Positions 1-7,203 of a DNA stretch of 13,974 bases are shown here, piece after piece (position 1 is the stretch's first letter; every line of letters starts with the position of its first letter). The translations under genes were made by a program, and so were the position numbers. The stretch covers positions 1 through 13,974 of the forward strand of contig JAEHDO010000069.1 in assembly GCA_016880375.1 (NCBI GenBank). Direction: 5' to 3'. Origin of the DNA: Betaproteobacteria bacterium (GTDB taxonomy: Bacteria; Pseudomonadota; Gammaproteobacteria; Burkholderiales; Rhodocyclaceae). Below the pieces are notes generated by a model. That model was given only the letters and a program-made list of their open reading frames with translations. It was not told the origin of the DNA and did no database searches.

Positions 1-399
1 GCCTCATCCGGGTTGTCCGGCAGCATGAAGGACCTGCCGCAGGTGATGGCCTCGCTCAAGCAGATGCTCAACGACGAGAACATGAAGCGGTTCGGCAACA
101 CGCTGGCCAACCTCGAGAAAGTCAGCGGCGAGGCTGCGCCCCTTGCTGCCGACCTGCGCAAGCTGGTCGCCAATCTGCAGGGGCTGACGAAGAAAATCGA
201 CGCGCTGGCGGGCGAAGCGGGGGGCGAGCTTGCGCAAACCACGCTGCCGCGACTGAATGTCCTGTTGCAGGAGCTGTCCGTCAATTCCCGCCAGATGTCG
301 CGCCTGCTGGACCAGATCGAGGAATCCCCCAACATGCTGATATTCGGCCGAGAGGCGCGCCGCCCGGGGCCGGGCGAGGCGGGCTTCGCGGCGCATTGA
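1..399 (+). CDS. MCE/MlaD-family lipid transport protein, C-terminal part (5' truncated by window)
   Basis: The reading frame is open from base 1 to a TGA at 397-399, so only the last ~132 residues are in the window. What is visible is a long, alanine/leucine/lysine-rich amphipathic helical region (repeated Leu-x-x-Leu spacing) with no enzyme motif, ending in a Ser-Pro-Asn-Met-Leu-Ile-Phe-Gly-Arg stretch followed by a Pro-Gly-Pro-Gly-Glu tail. Helical C-termini ending this way are typical of betaproteobacterial MCE (MlaD-like) proteins, which are anchored in the inner membrane and carry the lipid path of an ABC transporter between membranes. The MCE domain itself would lie upstream and is not visible. 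The next gene, an auxiliary lipoprotein 9 bases downstream, is the usual partner of such a protein and is the main support for the call. The ATPase and permease genes are expected just outside the window. Confidence 0.72.
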   Translation, partial: ASSGLSGSMKDLPQVMASLKQMLNDENMKRFGNTLANLEKVSGEAAPLAADLRKLVANLQGLTKKIDALAGEAGGELAQTTLPRLNVLLQELSVNSRQMSRLLDQIEESPNMLIFGREARRPGPGEAGFAAH

Positions 400-408
400 G
401 GATCCCCC

Positions 409-1017
409 ATGCGGAAAACGTTCCTTCTCCTCTTCGTGCTGCTTCTCGCCGGCTGTGGCGCGGGCTCCAAGTCGATATCGAGTGTCGCCTACTACGATCT
501 GGGCGCGGTGCAGCCGGTGCCGAACAACCGCATTGTCGCCAGCCTGCGCAGCATCGACGTGTTCGCTGTCTCCTGGCTGGATTCCTCGGCCATGCAGTAC
601 CGGCTGCTTTACACGGCCAACCAGCGGCGGCAGAACTACGCCGAGAGCCGCTGGGTGGCGCCGCCGGCGGAACTGGTCGGCCATGCCTTGCGCAAGCGCA
701 TGTTGTCCGGCGAGGCGAGCGGCGCCTGCCGCCTGCGCGTCGACCTGGAGGAATTCGCCCAGGCTTTCGACTCGGCCAGTGCCAGCCGTGCCGTGCTGGA
801 GGCGCGGGCGCAGATCGTTGCACCGACTGGCGGCGACATCCTGGCGCGGCGCAGCTTCAGCCTGTCGCGTCCGGCCGGCAGCGCCGATGCGGGTGGCGGT
901 GCAGTGGCCCTGGCCGCGGCGGTCGAGGCATTTTCCGCTGAACTGCATGACTGGCTGGGCGGGCTTGACCGGGCATCCGCGCCGGGATTGAATATCGCCC
1001 AGCGCTGCAAGGGTTGA
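409..1017 (+). CDS. ABC-type transport auxiliary lipoprotein (MCE system)
   Basis: This 202-residue protein starts with a lipoprotein signal: Arg2-Lys3, a Leu/Phe-rich core, and a lipobox Leu13-Ala14-Gly15-Cys16, with Gly at +2 (no Asp retention signal), so an outer-membrane lipoprotein is likely. The mature part, beginning with a Tyr-Tyr-Asp-Leu-Gly segment and containing 'PNNRIVASLRSIDVF' and 'SAMQYRLLYT', resembles the ABC_trans_aux (DUF330/PqiC-like) family, small periplasm-facing lipoproteins that pair with MCE proteins and probably couple them to the outer membrane. A GAGGA ribosome site at 398-402 lies 6 bases before the ATG and overlaps the upstream stop, so it is translationally linked to the MCE gene. 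It would be the last gene of the lipid-transport operon. The family assignment is by overall pattern rather than a catalytic motif. Confidence 0.78.
   Translation: MRKTFLLLFVLLLAGCGAGSKSISSVAYYDLGAVQPVPNNRIVASLRSIDVFAVSWLDSSAMQYRLLYTANQRRQNYAESRWVAPPAELVGHALRKRMLSGEASGACRLRVDLEEFAQAFDSASASRAVLEARAQIVAPTGGDILARRSFSLSRPAGSADAGGGAVALAAAVEAFSAELHDWLGGLDRASAPGLNIAQRCKG
965..993 (+). promoter_or_regulatory. Possible sigma70 promoter for the acyl-CoA ligase gene
   Basis: TTGACC at 965-970 (5 of 6 to consensus) is followed after 17 bases by TTGAAT at 988-993 (4 of 6). It lies inside the 3' end of the lipoprotein gene and would start transcription near 1000, about 60 bases before the ligase ATG. This would let the ligase be expressed apart from the MCE operon. 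The match was found by eye and such matches can arise by chance. Confidence 0.3.
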
Positions 1018-1047
1018 GCTTCTCGCCGGGCAGCGTCCCAGCAACCC

Positions 1048-1051
1048 GGAG
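1048..1051 (+). promoter_or_regulatory. Ribosome binding site that decides the ligase start
   Basis: GGAG at 1048-1051 sits 7 bases before the ATG at 1059. The reading frame extends up to a TTG at 1014, but that TTG overlaps the lipoprotein stop, has no purine-rich site before it, and the extra 15 residues do not look like a ligase N-terminus. The ATG at 1059 is therefore preferred. The decayed ligase copy at 8172 also begins its homology with an ATG at the matching codon. Confidence 0.7.
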
Positions 1052-1058
1052 TGAGACC

Positions 1059-2699
1059 ATGTCGGCAAATCCCTACACGACCGGCCTCGACAAGAATCCG
1101 GCCAACTACACGCCGCTGTCGCCCCTCTCGTTCATCGAAAGGACGGCGACTGTCTATCCCCGGCGCACTTCAGCCATCCACGGCACGCGCCGCTTCACCT
1201 GGGAAGAGACCTATGCCCGCTGCCGACGGCTGGCCTCCGCGCTGGCCGCGCGCGGCATCGGCAACAACGACACTGTCGCGGCGATGCTCTCCAACACGCC
1301 GGAAATGCTGGAATGCCATTTCGGCGTGCCGATGACCGGCGCCGTGCTCAACACCCTTAACACCCGGCTGGATGCCGAGACCATCGCCTTCATGCTGAAT
1401 CACGGCGAGGCGAAGGCGCTGATCACCGACCGCGAGTTCTCGCCCACCGTAGCCAGGGCGCTGGCCCTGGCCGGGCGCGAACTGCTGGTGGTCGACGTGG
1501 ACGACCCGGAATACGCCGGGCCGGGCGAGCGCCTCGGCAGCATTGAGTACGAAGTCCTCCTCGCCAGCGGCGACGCGCAGTTCGCCTGGCAGGGGCCGGC
1601 CGACGAGTGGGATGCCATCTCGCTCAACTACACCTCGGGCACCACGGGCAACCCCAAGGGTGTGGTCTACCATCACCGCGGCGCCTACCTCAACGCCACC
1701 TCGAACATCGTCTCCTGGGGCATGCCGCCGCATGCGGTCTACCTGTGGACGCTGCCGATGTTTCACTGCAATGGCTGGTGCTTCCCGTGGACCATGGCGG
1801 CGAATGCCGGCACCAGCGTCTGCCTGCGCCGCGTCGAGGCGAAGGCCATCCTCGACGCCATCCGCGAACATCGGGTGACGCACTATTGCGGCGCGCCGAT
1901 CGTGCATTCCATGCTGATCAACGCCCCGGCGGAATGGCGCGAGGGCATTACGCACAAAGTCAGCGCCCTGGTGGCGGCGGCGCCACCGCCGGCCTCGATG
2001 ATCGAGGGCATGAAGCGGATCGGCTTCGACATCACCCATGTCTACGGCCTGACGGAAACCTACGGGCCGGCCGCGGTCTGCGCCCGGCACCCGGAATGGG
2101 ACGCGCTGTCGCTGGAGGAGCAGGTGCGCCTGAACGGCCGCCAGGGCGTGCGCTACCACCTGCAGGAAGGGGTCACGGTGATGGACCCGGAGACGATGCA
2201 GCCGGTGCCGCAGGACGGCGAGACCATGGGCGAGATCATGTTCCGCGGCAACATCACCATGAAGGGCTACCTGAAGAACCCCAAGGCCACCGCGGAGGCC
2301 TTCCATGGCGGCTGGTACCATTCCGGCGACCTGGCGGTGATGCAGCCCGACGGCTATGTCAAGATCAAGGACCGTTCCAAGGACGTCATCATCTCCGGCG
2401 GCGAGAACATCTCCTCGGTGGAGGTCGAGGACGTGCTCTACCGCCACGCTGCGGTGCTGGCGGTGGCGGTGGTGGCCGCGCCCGACCCGAAATGGGGCGA
2501 GGTGCCCTGCGCCTTCGTCGAGCTGAAGGAGGGCGCGCAGGCGACGGAGGCGGAATTCATCGACTTTTGCCGCGAGCGCATGGCGCGCTTCAAGGTGCCC
2601 AAGAAGGTGGTGTTCGGTCCGCTGCCGAAGACGTCCACCGGCAAGATCCAGAAATTCGTCCTGCGCGAGAAGGCGAAATCGACGCAGGCCATCGACTAA
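1059..2699 (+). CDS. AMP-forming acyl-CoA ligase (fatty-acyl/aryl-CoA synthetase family)
   Basis: This 546-residue ANL-superfamily enzyme would activate a carboxylic acid with ATP and CoA to the acyl-CoA, AMP and pyrophosphate in the cytoplasm. All core motifs are present: the P-loop-like motif Tyr-Thr-Ser-Gly-Thr-Thr-Gly-Asn-Pro-Lys-Gly at 191-201, the Gly-Leu-Thr-Glu-Thr-Tyr-Gly adenylate motif at 330-336, Gly-Trp-Tyr-His-Ser-Gly-Asp at 418-424, the hinge region 'DRSKDVIISGGENISS', and the C-terminal Pro-Lys-Thr-Ser-Thr-Gly-Lys with the catalytic lysine at 529. Length fits the medium/long-chain or methylmercaptopropionate-type (AlkK/DmdB-like) ligases rather than benzoate-CoA ligase, but substrate cannot be read from sequence. 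It is followed by a hydratase-family gene 12 bases downstream, sharing a ribosome site with its own stop codon, and by a Liv-type importer, which suggests import followed by activation. A decayed partial paralogue lies at 8172-8385. Confidence 0.93.
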   Translation: MSANPYTTGLDKNPANYTPLSPLSFIERTATVYPRRTSAIHGTRRFTWEETYARCRRLASALAARGIGNNDTVAAMLSNTPEMLECHFGVPMTGAVLNTLNTRLDAETIAFMLNHGEAKALITDREFSPTVARALALAGRELLVVDVDDPEYAGPGERLGSIEYEVLLASGDAQFAWQGPADEWDAISLNYTSGTTGNPKGVVYHHRGAYLNATSNIVSWGMPPHAVYLWTLPMFHCNGWCFPWTMAANAGTSVCLRRVEAKAILDAIREHRVTHYCGAPIVHSMLINAPAEWREGITHKVSALVAAAPPPASMIEGMKRIGFDITHVYGLTETYGPAAVCARHPEWDALSLEEQVRLNGRQGVRYHLQEGVTVMDPETMQPVPQDGETMGEIMFRGNITMKGYLKNPKATAEAFHGGWYHSGDLAVMQPDGYVKIKDRSKDVIISGGENISSVEVEDVLYRHAAVLAVAVVAAPDPKWGEVPCAFVELKEGAQATEAEFIDFCRERMARFKVPKKVVFGPLPKTSTGKIQKFVLREKAKSTQAID

Positions 2700-2711
2700 G
2701 GAGCTGAAACA

Positions 2712-3515
2712 ATGAGTGCCGTCTTGCAATCCCCGAACGAACCCCTGCTGCTGCGCAGCGACGACCATGGCGTGACCACGCTCACGCTGAACCGCGCCAG
2801 CCAGTTCAATTCCCTTTCCGACGGGCTGATCGACGAATTGCAGGCGGCGCTGGATGCCATCGCCCAGGACAAGTCGGTGCGCGTCGTCGTGCTGGCCGGC
2901 GCCGGCAAGGCCTTCTGCGCCGGCCACGACCTGAAGGAGATGCGCTCCCAGCCGGACAAGGCCTACCAGCAGGCACTATTCAAAAAATGCGGCAGGATGA
3001 TGATGAAGCTGGTCGAGCTGCCGCAGCCGGTGATCGCGCGCGTGCACGGCATGGCCGTCGCCGCCGGCTGCCAGCTGGTCGCCATGTGCGACCTGGCAGT
3101 GGCGGCGGATACGGTGAAGTTCGCCGTCTCCGGCGTGAACCTCGGCCTGTTCTGCAGCACGCCGGCCGTGCCGCTGGCGCGCAACCTGCCGCGCAAGCAG
3201 GCCTTCGAGATGCTGGTGACGGGCGAGTTCATGGACGCGCCGACGGCCCTGTCGCGCGGCCTGGTGAACCGCGTCGTGCCGGCGGATCGGCTGGATGCCG
3301 AGGTGAAGAAGCTGACCGATTCGATCCTCGCCAAGTCGCCGGCAGCGGTGGCGATGGGCAAGCAAGCCTTCTACCGCCAGATCGAGATGGGGCTGGACGG
3401 TGCCTACCAGTTGGCGGCCGAGACGATGGCCTGCAACATGATGGCCGAGGATGCACAGGGCGGCATCGACGCCTTCATCGCCAAGCAGCCGATGCCGCAG
3501 TGGAAAGGCAAGTAG
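2712..3515 (+). CDS. Enoyl-CoA hydratase/isomerase family protein (ECHDC3-like)
   Basis: This 267-residue protein has the crotonase fold signature: the first oxyanion-hole segment Ala-Phe-Cys-Ala-Gly-His-Asp-Leu-Lys-Glu (67-76, approximate), a Gly119-Cys120-Gln-Leu-Val-Ala-Met-Cys-Asp segment for the second oxyanion contact, and a C-terminal helical trimerisation region. In classical enoyl-CoA hydratase two glutamates (rat Glu144 and Glu164) hold the water. Aligning 'KFAVSGVNLGL' here with the usual 'FGQPEILLG' puts Gly141 where the first Glu should be, while Glu166 (in Ala-Phe-Glu-Met-Leu-Val-Thr-Gly) matches the second. This pattern fits the ECHDC3-like subgroup, whose reaction is uncertain. 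AAGGAG at 2698-2703 overlaps the ligase stop and lies 8 bases from the ATG, so the two genes are almost certainly co-translated. It probably acts on a CoA ester made by the ligase; hydration is not assured. Confidence 0.88.
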   Translation: MSAVLQSPNEPLLLRSDDHGVTTLTLNRASQFNSLSDGLIDELQAALDAIAQDKSVRVVVLAGAGKAFCAGHDLKEMRSQPDKAYQQALFKKCGRMMMKLVELPQPVIARVHGMAVAAGCQLVAMCDLAVAADTVKFAVSGVNLGLFCSTPAVPLARNLPRKQAFEMLVTGEFMDAPTALSRGLVNRVVPADRLDAEVKKLTDSILAKSPAAVAMGKQAFYRQIEMGLDGAYQLAAETMACNMMAEDAQGGIDAFIAKQPMPQWKGK

Positions 3516-3586
3516 CAGGGCTTGACGATTCCGGTTATCATGAATTTGTATATACATAAAATAACTGCCGGCAGGCAGAGGGTGGA
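3516..3586 (+). promoter_or_regulatory. AT-rich regulatory gap before the ABC importer, with a palindrome
   Basis: This 71-base gap is far more AT-rich than its surroundings. It holds a perfect 10-base palindrome, TGTATATACA, at 3547-3556, followed by TAAAAT at 3557-3562. A TTGACG at 3522-3527 could be a -35, but no good -10 lies at 17 bases (TTTGTA); TGTATA at 19 bases is the nearest candidate. A promoter for the liv-type genes, with an operator over it, is plausible but not proven. Confidence 0.4.
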
Positions 3587-4339
3587 GTGGCAGAGGACTA
3601 CATTCTCGAGACAAGAAACCTCGTCAAGGAATTCAAGGGTTTCATCGCCGTCAATGACGTCAGCCTGAAAGTCAGGCGCGGGCACATCCACGCGCTCATC
3701 GGCCCGAACGGCGCCGGCAAGACGACGGTCTTCAACCTGCTCACCAAGTTTCTCGGCCCGACCCGCGGCAGCATCCATTTCAACGGTGAGGACATCACGC
3801 CGGAACATTCGGCTCAGATCGCCCGCCGCGGCATCGTCCGCTCCTTCCAGATTTCCGCCGTCTTCCCGCATCTGACCGTGCTGGAGAACGTGCGCATCGC
3901 GCTGCAGCGCAAGCTCGGCATCTCCTTCCAGTTCTGGCGCTCCGACCGGACGCTGGAGGCCCTCAACGGCCGTGCCCTGGAACTGCTGGCGCAGGTCGGA
4001 CTGGAGTCCTTCGCCGACATGGTGGCCGTGGAGCTGCCCTACGGCCGCAAGCGCGCGCTGGAGATCGCCACCACGCTGGCGCTGGAGCCCGAACTGATGC
4101 TGCTCGACGAACCGACCCAGGGCATGGGCCACGAGGACGTCGACCTGGTGCGGGACCTCATCAAGAAGGTGTCGGCCAACCGCACGGTACTGATGGTCGA
4201 GCACAACATGGGGGTGGTGGCGGGCATTTCCGACACGATCACCGTGCTGGCGCGCGGCACCGTGCTGGCGGAGGGGCCTTACGCCGAGGTGTCGAAGAAT
4301 CCGCTGGTGATCGAAGCCTACATGGGCAGCGCGCATTGA
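3587..4339 (+). CDS. livG: Liv-type ABC importer ATPase (LivG-like)
   Basis: This 250-residue cytoplasmic ATPase would power import of a small carboxylate or amino-acid-like solute. Walker A is Gly-Pro-Asn-Gly-Ala-Gly-Lys-Thr-Thr at 39-47 with Lys45; the Q-loop glutamine is Gln88; Walker B ends in Asp174-Glu175; the switch histidine is His206. The signature motif is Leu-Pro-Tyr-Gly-Arg at 150-154 instead of Leu-Ser-Gly-Gly-Gln, a variant I associate with a subset of LivG proteins. The C-terminal 'NPLVIEAYMGS' is typical of LivG. The start is GTG at 3587, with a GAGGGTGGA purine run directly before it; no ATG lies near, and the N-terminus 'EDYILETRNLVKEFKGF' fits the family. Its TGA overlaps the next ATG by one base. 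The symbol marks family membership; leucine transport itself is not implied. Confidence 0.9.
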   Translation: MAEDYILETRNLVKEFKGFIAVNDVSLKVRRGHIHALIGPNGAGKTTVFNLLTKFLGPTRGSIHFNGEDITPEHSAQIARRGIVRSFQISAVFPHLTVLENVRIALQRKLGISFQFWRSDRTLEALNGRALELLAQVGLESFADMVAVELPYGRKRALEIATTLALEPELMLLDEPTQGMGHEDVDLVRDLIKKVSANRTVLMVEHNMGVVAGISDTITVLARGTVLAEGPYAEVSKNPLVIEAYMGSAH

Positions 4340-5049
4340 TGACGAGCCCGACCGAGTATCTGCGCGTCACCGACCTGCACGCCTTCTACGGCGAGTCGCA
4401 CATCCTGCACGGCATGGATTTCCGCGTGAACAGCGGCGAATGCGTAACCCTGCTGGGACGCAACGGCGCCGGACGCACGACCACGCTGAAGGCCATCCTC
4501 GGCCTCACCGGCAGGCGCACCGGCTCGGTGATGCTCAATGGCCGCGAGGTGACAGGCTGGCCAGCGCATCGCATCGCCCACCTGGGCGTCGGTTATTGTC
4601 CGGAGGAGCGCGGCATCTACGCCAGCCTGTCGACCGAGGAAAACCTGATGCTGCCGCCCCAGGTCGGCAGCGGCGGCATGCCGGTCGAGGAGATCTACCG
4701 CATGTTCCCCAACCTGGAGGAACGCAGGAAGAGCCAGGGCTCGCGGCTGTCCGGCGGCGAACAGCAGATGCTCGCCATGGCGCGGATCCTCCGCACCGGT
4801 GCCAGGCTGCTGCTGCTGGACGAGATCTCGGAGGGCCTGGCGCCGGTTATCGTACAGAAGCTGGCGGAAATTATCCGCAGCCTCAAGGAGAAGGGTTTCA
4901 CCATCGTCCTGGTGGAACAAAATTTCCGCTTCGCCGCGCCGCTGGCCGACCGCATGTATATCGTCGAGCACGGGCGCATCGTGGCGGAAATCGGCAAGGA
5001 CGAACTGGAACAGAAGCAGGCGTTGTTGCACGAGTATCTCGGTGTTTAA
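4339..5049 (+). CDS. livF: Liv-type ABC importer ATPase (LivF-like) with Walker A Lys-to-Arg change
   Basis: This 236-residue protein is the second ATPase of the importer. Its Walker A reads Gly-Arg-Asn-Gly-Ala-Gly-Arg-Thr-Thr at 40-48: the phosphate-binding lysine is Arg46 (codon CGC, 4474-4476). The signature Leu-Ser-Gly-Gly-Glu (137-141) is intact, Walker B ends in Asp161-Glu162, and the switch position is Gln194 in Val-Glu-Gln-Asn, as is usual for LivF. 'HIAHLGVGYCPEERGIY'-like sequence and the 'EISEGLAPVI' segment are also LivF hallmarks. I chose the ATG at 4339, which shares one base with the upstream TGA; a TTG one codon earlier (4336) is also in frame but less likely. The arginine is unexpected because this lysine is needed for ATP hydrolysis in most ABC proteins; see the finding on the paired ATP sites. 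Confidence 0.9.
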   Translation: MTSPTEYLRVTDLHAFYGESHILHGMDFRVNSGECVTLLGRNGAGRTTTLKAILGLTGRRTGSVMLNGREVTGWPAHRIAHLGVGYCPEERGIYASLSTEENLMLPPQVGSGGMPVEEIYRMFPNLEERRKSQGSRLSGGEQQMLAMARILRTGARLLLLDEISEGLAPVIVQKLAEIIRSLKEKGFTIVLVEQNFRFAAPLADRMYIVEHGRIVAEIGKDELEQKQALLHEYLGV

Positions 5050-5068
5050 CTGACAAGAGGAGAGAGAG

Positions 5069-6301
5069 ATGAAACGCAAATTGATCTGCACATTGGTCGG
5101 TGCCGCGGTGATGTCCCTGGCGGCCGGCCAGAGTTTTGCCCAGAAGGCGCCTGCAGTGAAACTGTCCGGCGACATGGTGAAGATCGGCGTCCTCACCGAC
5201 ATGTCCGGCGTTTATTCGGATCTGGGCGGGCAGGGCTCGGTGACCGCCGCGCAGATGGCCGTCGACGACTTCAAGGCCCAGGCCAAGCCTTCCTGGAAGA
5301 TCGAGCTGGTGTATGCCGACCATCAGAACAAGGCGGACGTCGGCTCCAACAAGGCGCGCGAGTGGTACGACACGCAGGGCGTCGACATGATCACCGATGC
5401 CCTCAACTCGGCCGTGGCGCTGGCCGTCTCCAAGGTGACGCTGGAGAAGAAGCGCATGCTGATCGATACCGGTGCCGCCTCGACGCGATTGACCAACGAG
5501 GACTGCTCGCCCAATACGGTGCATTACGTCTATGACACCTATGCGCTGGCCAATGGTCCGGGCAAGGCCGTTACCAAGCAGGGCAAGGACAGCTGGTTCT
5601 TCCTCACGGCCGACTATGCCTTCGGCCATTCGCTGGAAAAGGACACGTCCGATGCGGTGAAGGCCAGTGGCGGCAAGGTGGTCGGCGCGGTGCGCCATCC
5701 GCTCAATGCATCCGACTTCTCCTCCTTCCTGCTGCAGGCGCAGTCTTCCAAGGCGAAGGTGGTCGGCCTGGCCAATGCCGGCGGCGACACCATCAACTCG
5801 ATCAAGGCGGCCAACGAGTTCGGCCTGACCAAGAACCAGACCATCGTCGGTCTGCTCACCACCATCATCGACATTCACGCGCTTGGCCTGCCGACCACCC
5901 AGGGCATGATGTTCACCGAGGGCTTCTACTGGAACCTCAACAATGACACGCGCGAGTGGAGCCGGCGCTTCTTCGGCAAGCACAAGAAGATGCCGTCGAT
6001 GCTGCATGCCGGTACCTATTCCGCCGTGATGACCTACCTCAAGGCAGTGCAGGCGACGGGGACAGACGAGGCGGACGCGGTAATGAAGCACCTGAAGTCG
6101 ACGACCATCAACGACATGTTCGCCAAGGGCGGCAAGGTCCGCGCGGACGGCCGCATGGTTCACGACATGTACCTGGTCGAGGTGAAGAAGCCGGCGGAGT
6201 CGAAGGAGCCGTGGGACTACTACAACATCAAGGCGGTGATCCCGGCCAGCGAGGCCTTCCAGCCGATGTCGCTGTCGCGCTGCCCGCTGGTGAAGAAGTA
6301 A
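5069..6301 (+). CDS. Periplasmic solute-binding protein of the Liv-type importer
   Basis: The 410-residue product begins with a Sec signal peptide: Lys2-Arg3-Lys4, a hydrophobic core, and a likely signal peptidase I site after Ser22-Phe23-Ala24. There is no lipobox. The mature part starts with 'KIGVLTDMSGVYSDLGGQG', the standard opening of type I periplasmic binding proteins of the branched-chain amino acid family (Peripla_BP_6). Relatives next to CoA ligases often bind aromatic or fatty acids rather than leucine; the ligand here cannot be read from sequence. A strong AGGAGAGAGAG ribosome site lies just before the ATG, as expected for the most highly made component of the importer. It lies between the ATPase and permease genes, 19 bases after livF and 14 bases before livH. 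Confidence 0.92.
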   Translation: MKRKLICTLVGAAVMSLAAGQSFAQKAPAVKLSGDMVKIGVLTDMSGVYSDLGGQGSVTAAQMAVDDFKAQAKPSWKIELVYADHQNKADVGSNKAREWYDTQGVDMITDALNSAVALAVSKVTLEKKRMLIDTGAASTRLTNEDCSPNTVHYVYDTYALANGPGKAVTKQGKDSWFFLTADYAFGHSLEKDTSDAVKASGGKVVGAVRHPLNASDFSSFLLQAQSSKAKVVGLANAGGDTINSIKAANEFGLTKNQTIVGLLTTIIDIHALGLPTTQGMMFTEGFYWNLNNDTREWSRRFFGKHKKMPSMLHAGTYSAVMTYLKAVQATGTDEADAVMKHLKSTTINDMFAKGGKVRADGRMVHDMYLVEVKKPAESKEPWDYYNIKAVIPASEAFQPMSLSRCPLVKK

Positions 6302-6315
6302 TCTGAGTTCCGAGC

Positions 6316-7203
6316 ATGTCGGAGATCTTCGGCATCCCCATCCAGGCCTTCATGGGCCAGCTCATGCTGGGCCTGGTCAATGGCTCGTTCTACGCCACGT
6401 TGAGCCTGGGGCTGGCCGTCATCTTCGGCATGCTCAACATCATCAATTTCGCCCACGGCGCGCTCTACATGGCCGGGGCGATGCTGGCCTGGATGGGGCT
6501 GAACTACTTCGGCATCGGCTACTGGTGGTCGCTGCTGCTGGCGCCGCTGGGCGTCGGCGTCGTCGGCATCTTCATCGAGCGCAGCATGCTGCAATGGCTG
6601 TACAGGCTGGACCACCTCTACGGCCTGCTGCTCACCTTCGGCCTGGCGCTGATCCTCGAAGGCCTGTTCCGCGACCTCTACGGCGTGTCGGGCCTGCCGT
6701 ACTCGATCCCGGAGGAATTCGCCGGCGCCTACAACCTCGGCTTCATGTTCCTGCCCAAGTACCGGGCGTGGGTGATCCTCGCCTCGCTGCTGGTGTGCCT
6801 GGCCACCTGGTTCGTCATCGAGAAGACGCGGCTCGGCGCCTACCTGCGCGCGGCGACGGAGAATCCCCAGCTCACCCAGGCCTTCGGCATCAACGTGCCC
6901 CTGATGGTGATGCTGACCTACGGCTTCGGTGTGGCCCTGGCGGGCTTCGCCGGCGTGCTGGCGGCGCCGGCCATGCAGATCAGCCCGCTGATGGGCTCCA
7001 ACCTCATCATCGTCGTTTTCGCCGTGGTGGTGATCGGCGGCATGGGCTCCATCCTCGGCTCCATCGTCACCGGCCTCGGCCTCGGCCTGATCGAGGGCTT
7101 GACCAAGGTGTTCTACCCCGAGGCCTCCTCGACGGTGGTCTTCATCATCATGGCCATCGTGCTGCTGGTGCGGCCGGCCGGTCTGTTCGGGCGCGAGAAA
7201 TGA
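6316..7203 (+). CDS. livH: Liv-type ABC importer permease (LivH-like)
   Basis: This 295-residue inner-membrane protein has about eight hydrophobic segments. The N-terminal 'FMGQLMLGLVNGSFYATLSLGLAVIFG' region (residues ~12-40) followed by Met-Leu-Asn-Ile-Ile-Asn-Phe-Ala-His-Gly is diagnostic of LivH. The loop 'RAATENPQLTQAFGINV' near residue 180 is the cytoplasmic coupling segment that contacts the ATPases, and 'GGMGSILGSIVTGLGLGL' is a conserved late helix. It would form the translocation channel with the LivM-like protein. The ATG at 6316 has only a weak ribosome site (CGAG), so translation may depend on coupling to the binding-protein gene 14 bases upstream. Its TGA overlaps the livM start in an ATGA arrangement. 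Confidence 0.92.
   Translation: MSEIFGIPIQAFMGQLMLGLVNGSFYATLSLGLAVIFGMLNIINFAHGALYMAGAMLAWMGLNYFGIGYWWSLLLAPLGVGVVGIFIERSMLQWLYRLDHLYGLLLTFGLALILEGLFRDLYGVSGLPYSIPEEFAGAYNLGFMFLPKYRAWVILASLLVCLATWFVIEKTRLGAYLRAATENPQLTQAFGINVPLMVMLTYGFGVALAGFAGVLAAPAMQISPLMGSNLIIVVFAVVVIGGMGSILGSIVTGLGLGLIEGLTKVFYPEASSTVVFIIMAIVLLVRPAGLFGREK

Noticed and set aside
1014..1058. Upstream TTG start for the ligase
   Set aside because: It overlaps the lipoprotein stop, lacks a ribosome site, and adds residues not seen in the family or in the ligase relic; the ATG at 1059 has GGAG at proper spacing.
1170..2927. 585-codon open frame on the minus strand opposite the ligase
   Set aside because: It is a shadow of third-position GC bias in the ligase and hydratase genes; the product is rich in His/Arg/Gly/Asp repeats with no recognisable domain, and the plus-strand genes have full motif sets.
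6525..7199. N-terminal extension of the livM frame back to 6525
   Set aside because: It lies inside livH, its translation is Arg/Pro/Gly-rich without membrane character, and the ATG at 7200 gives a normal LivM start.
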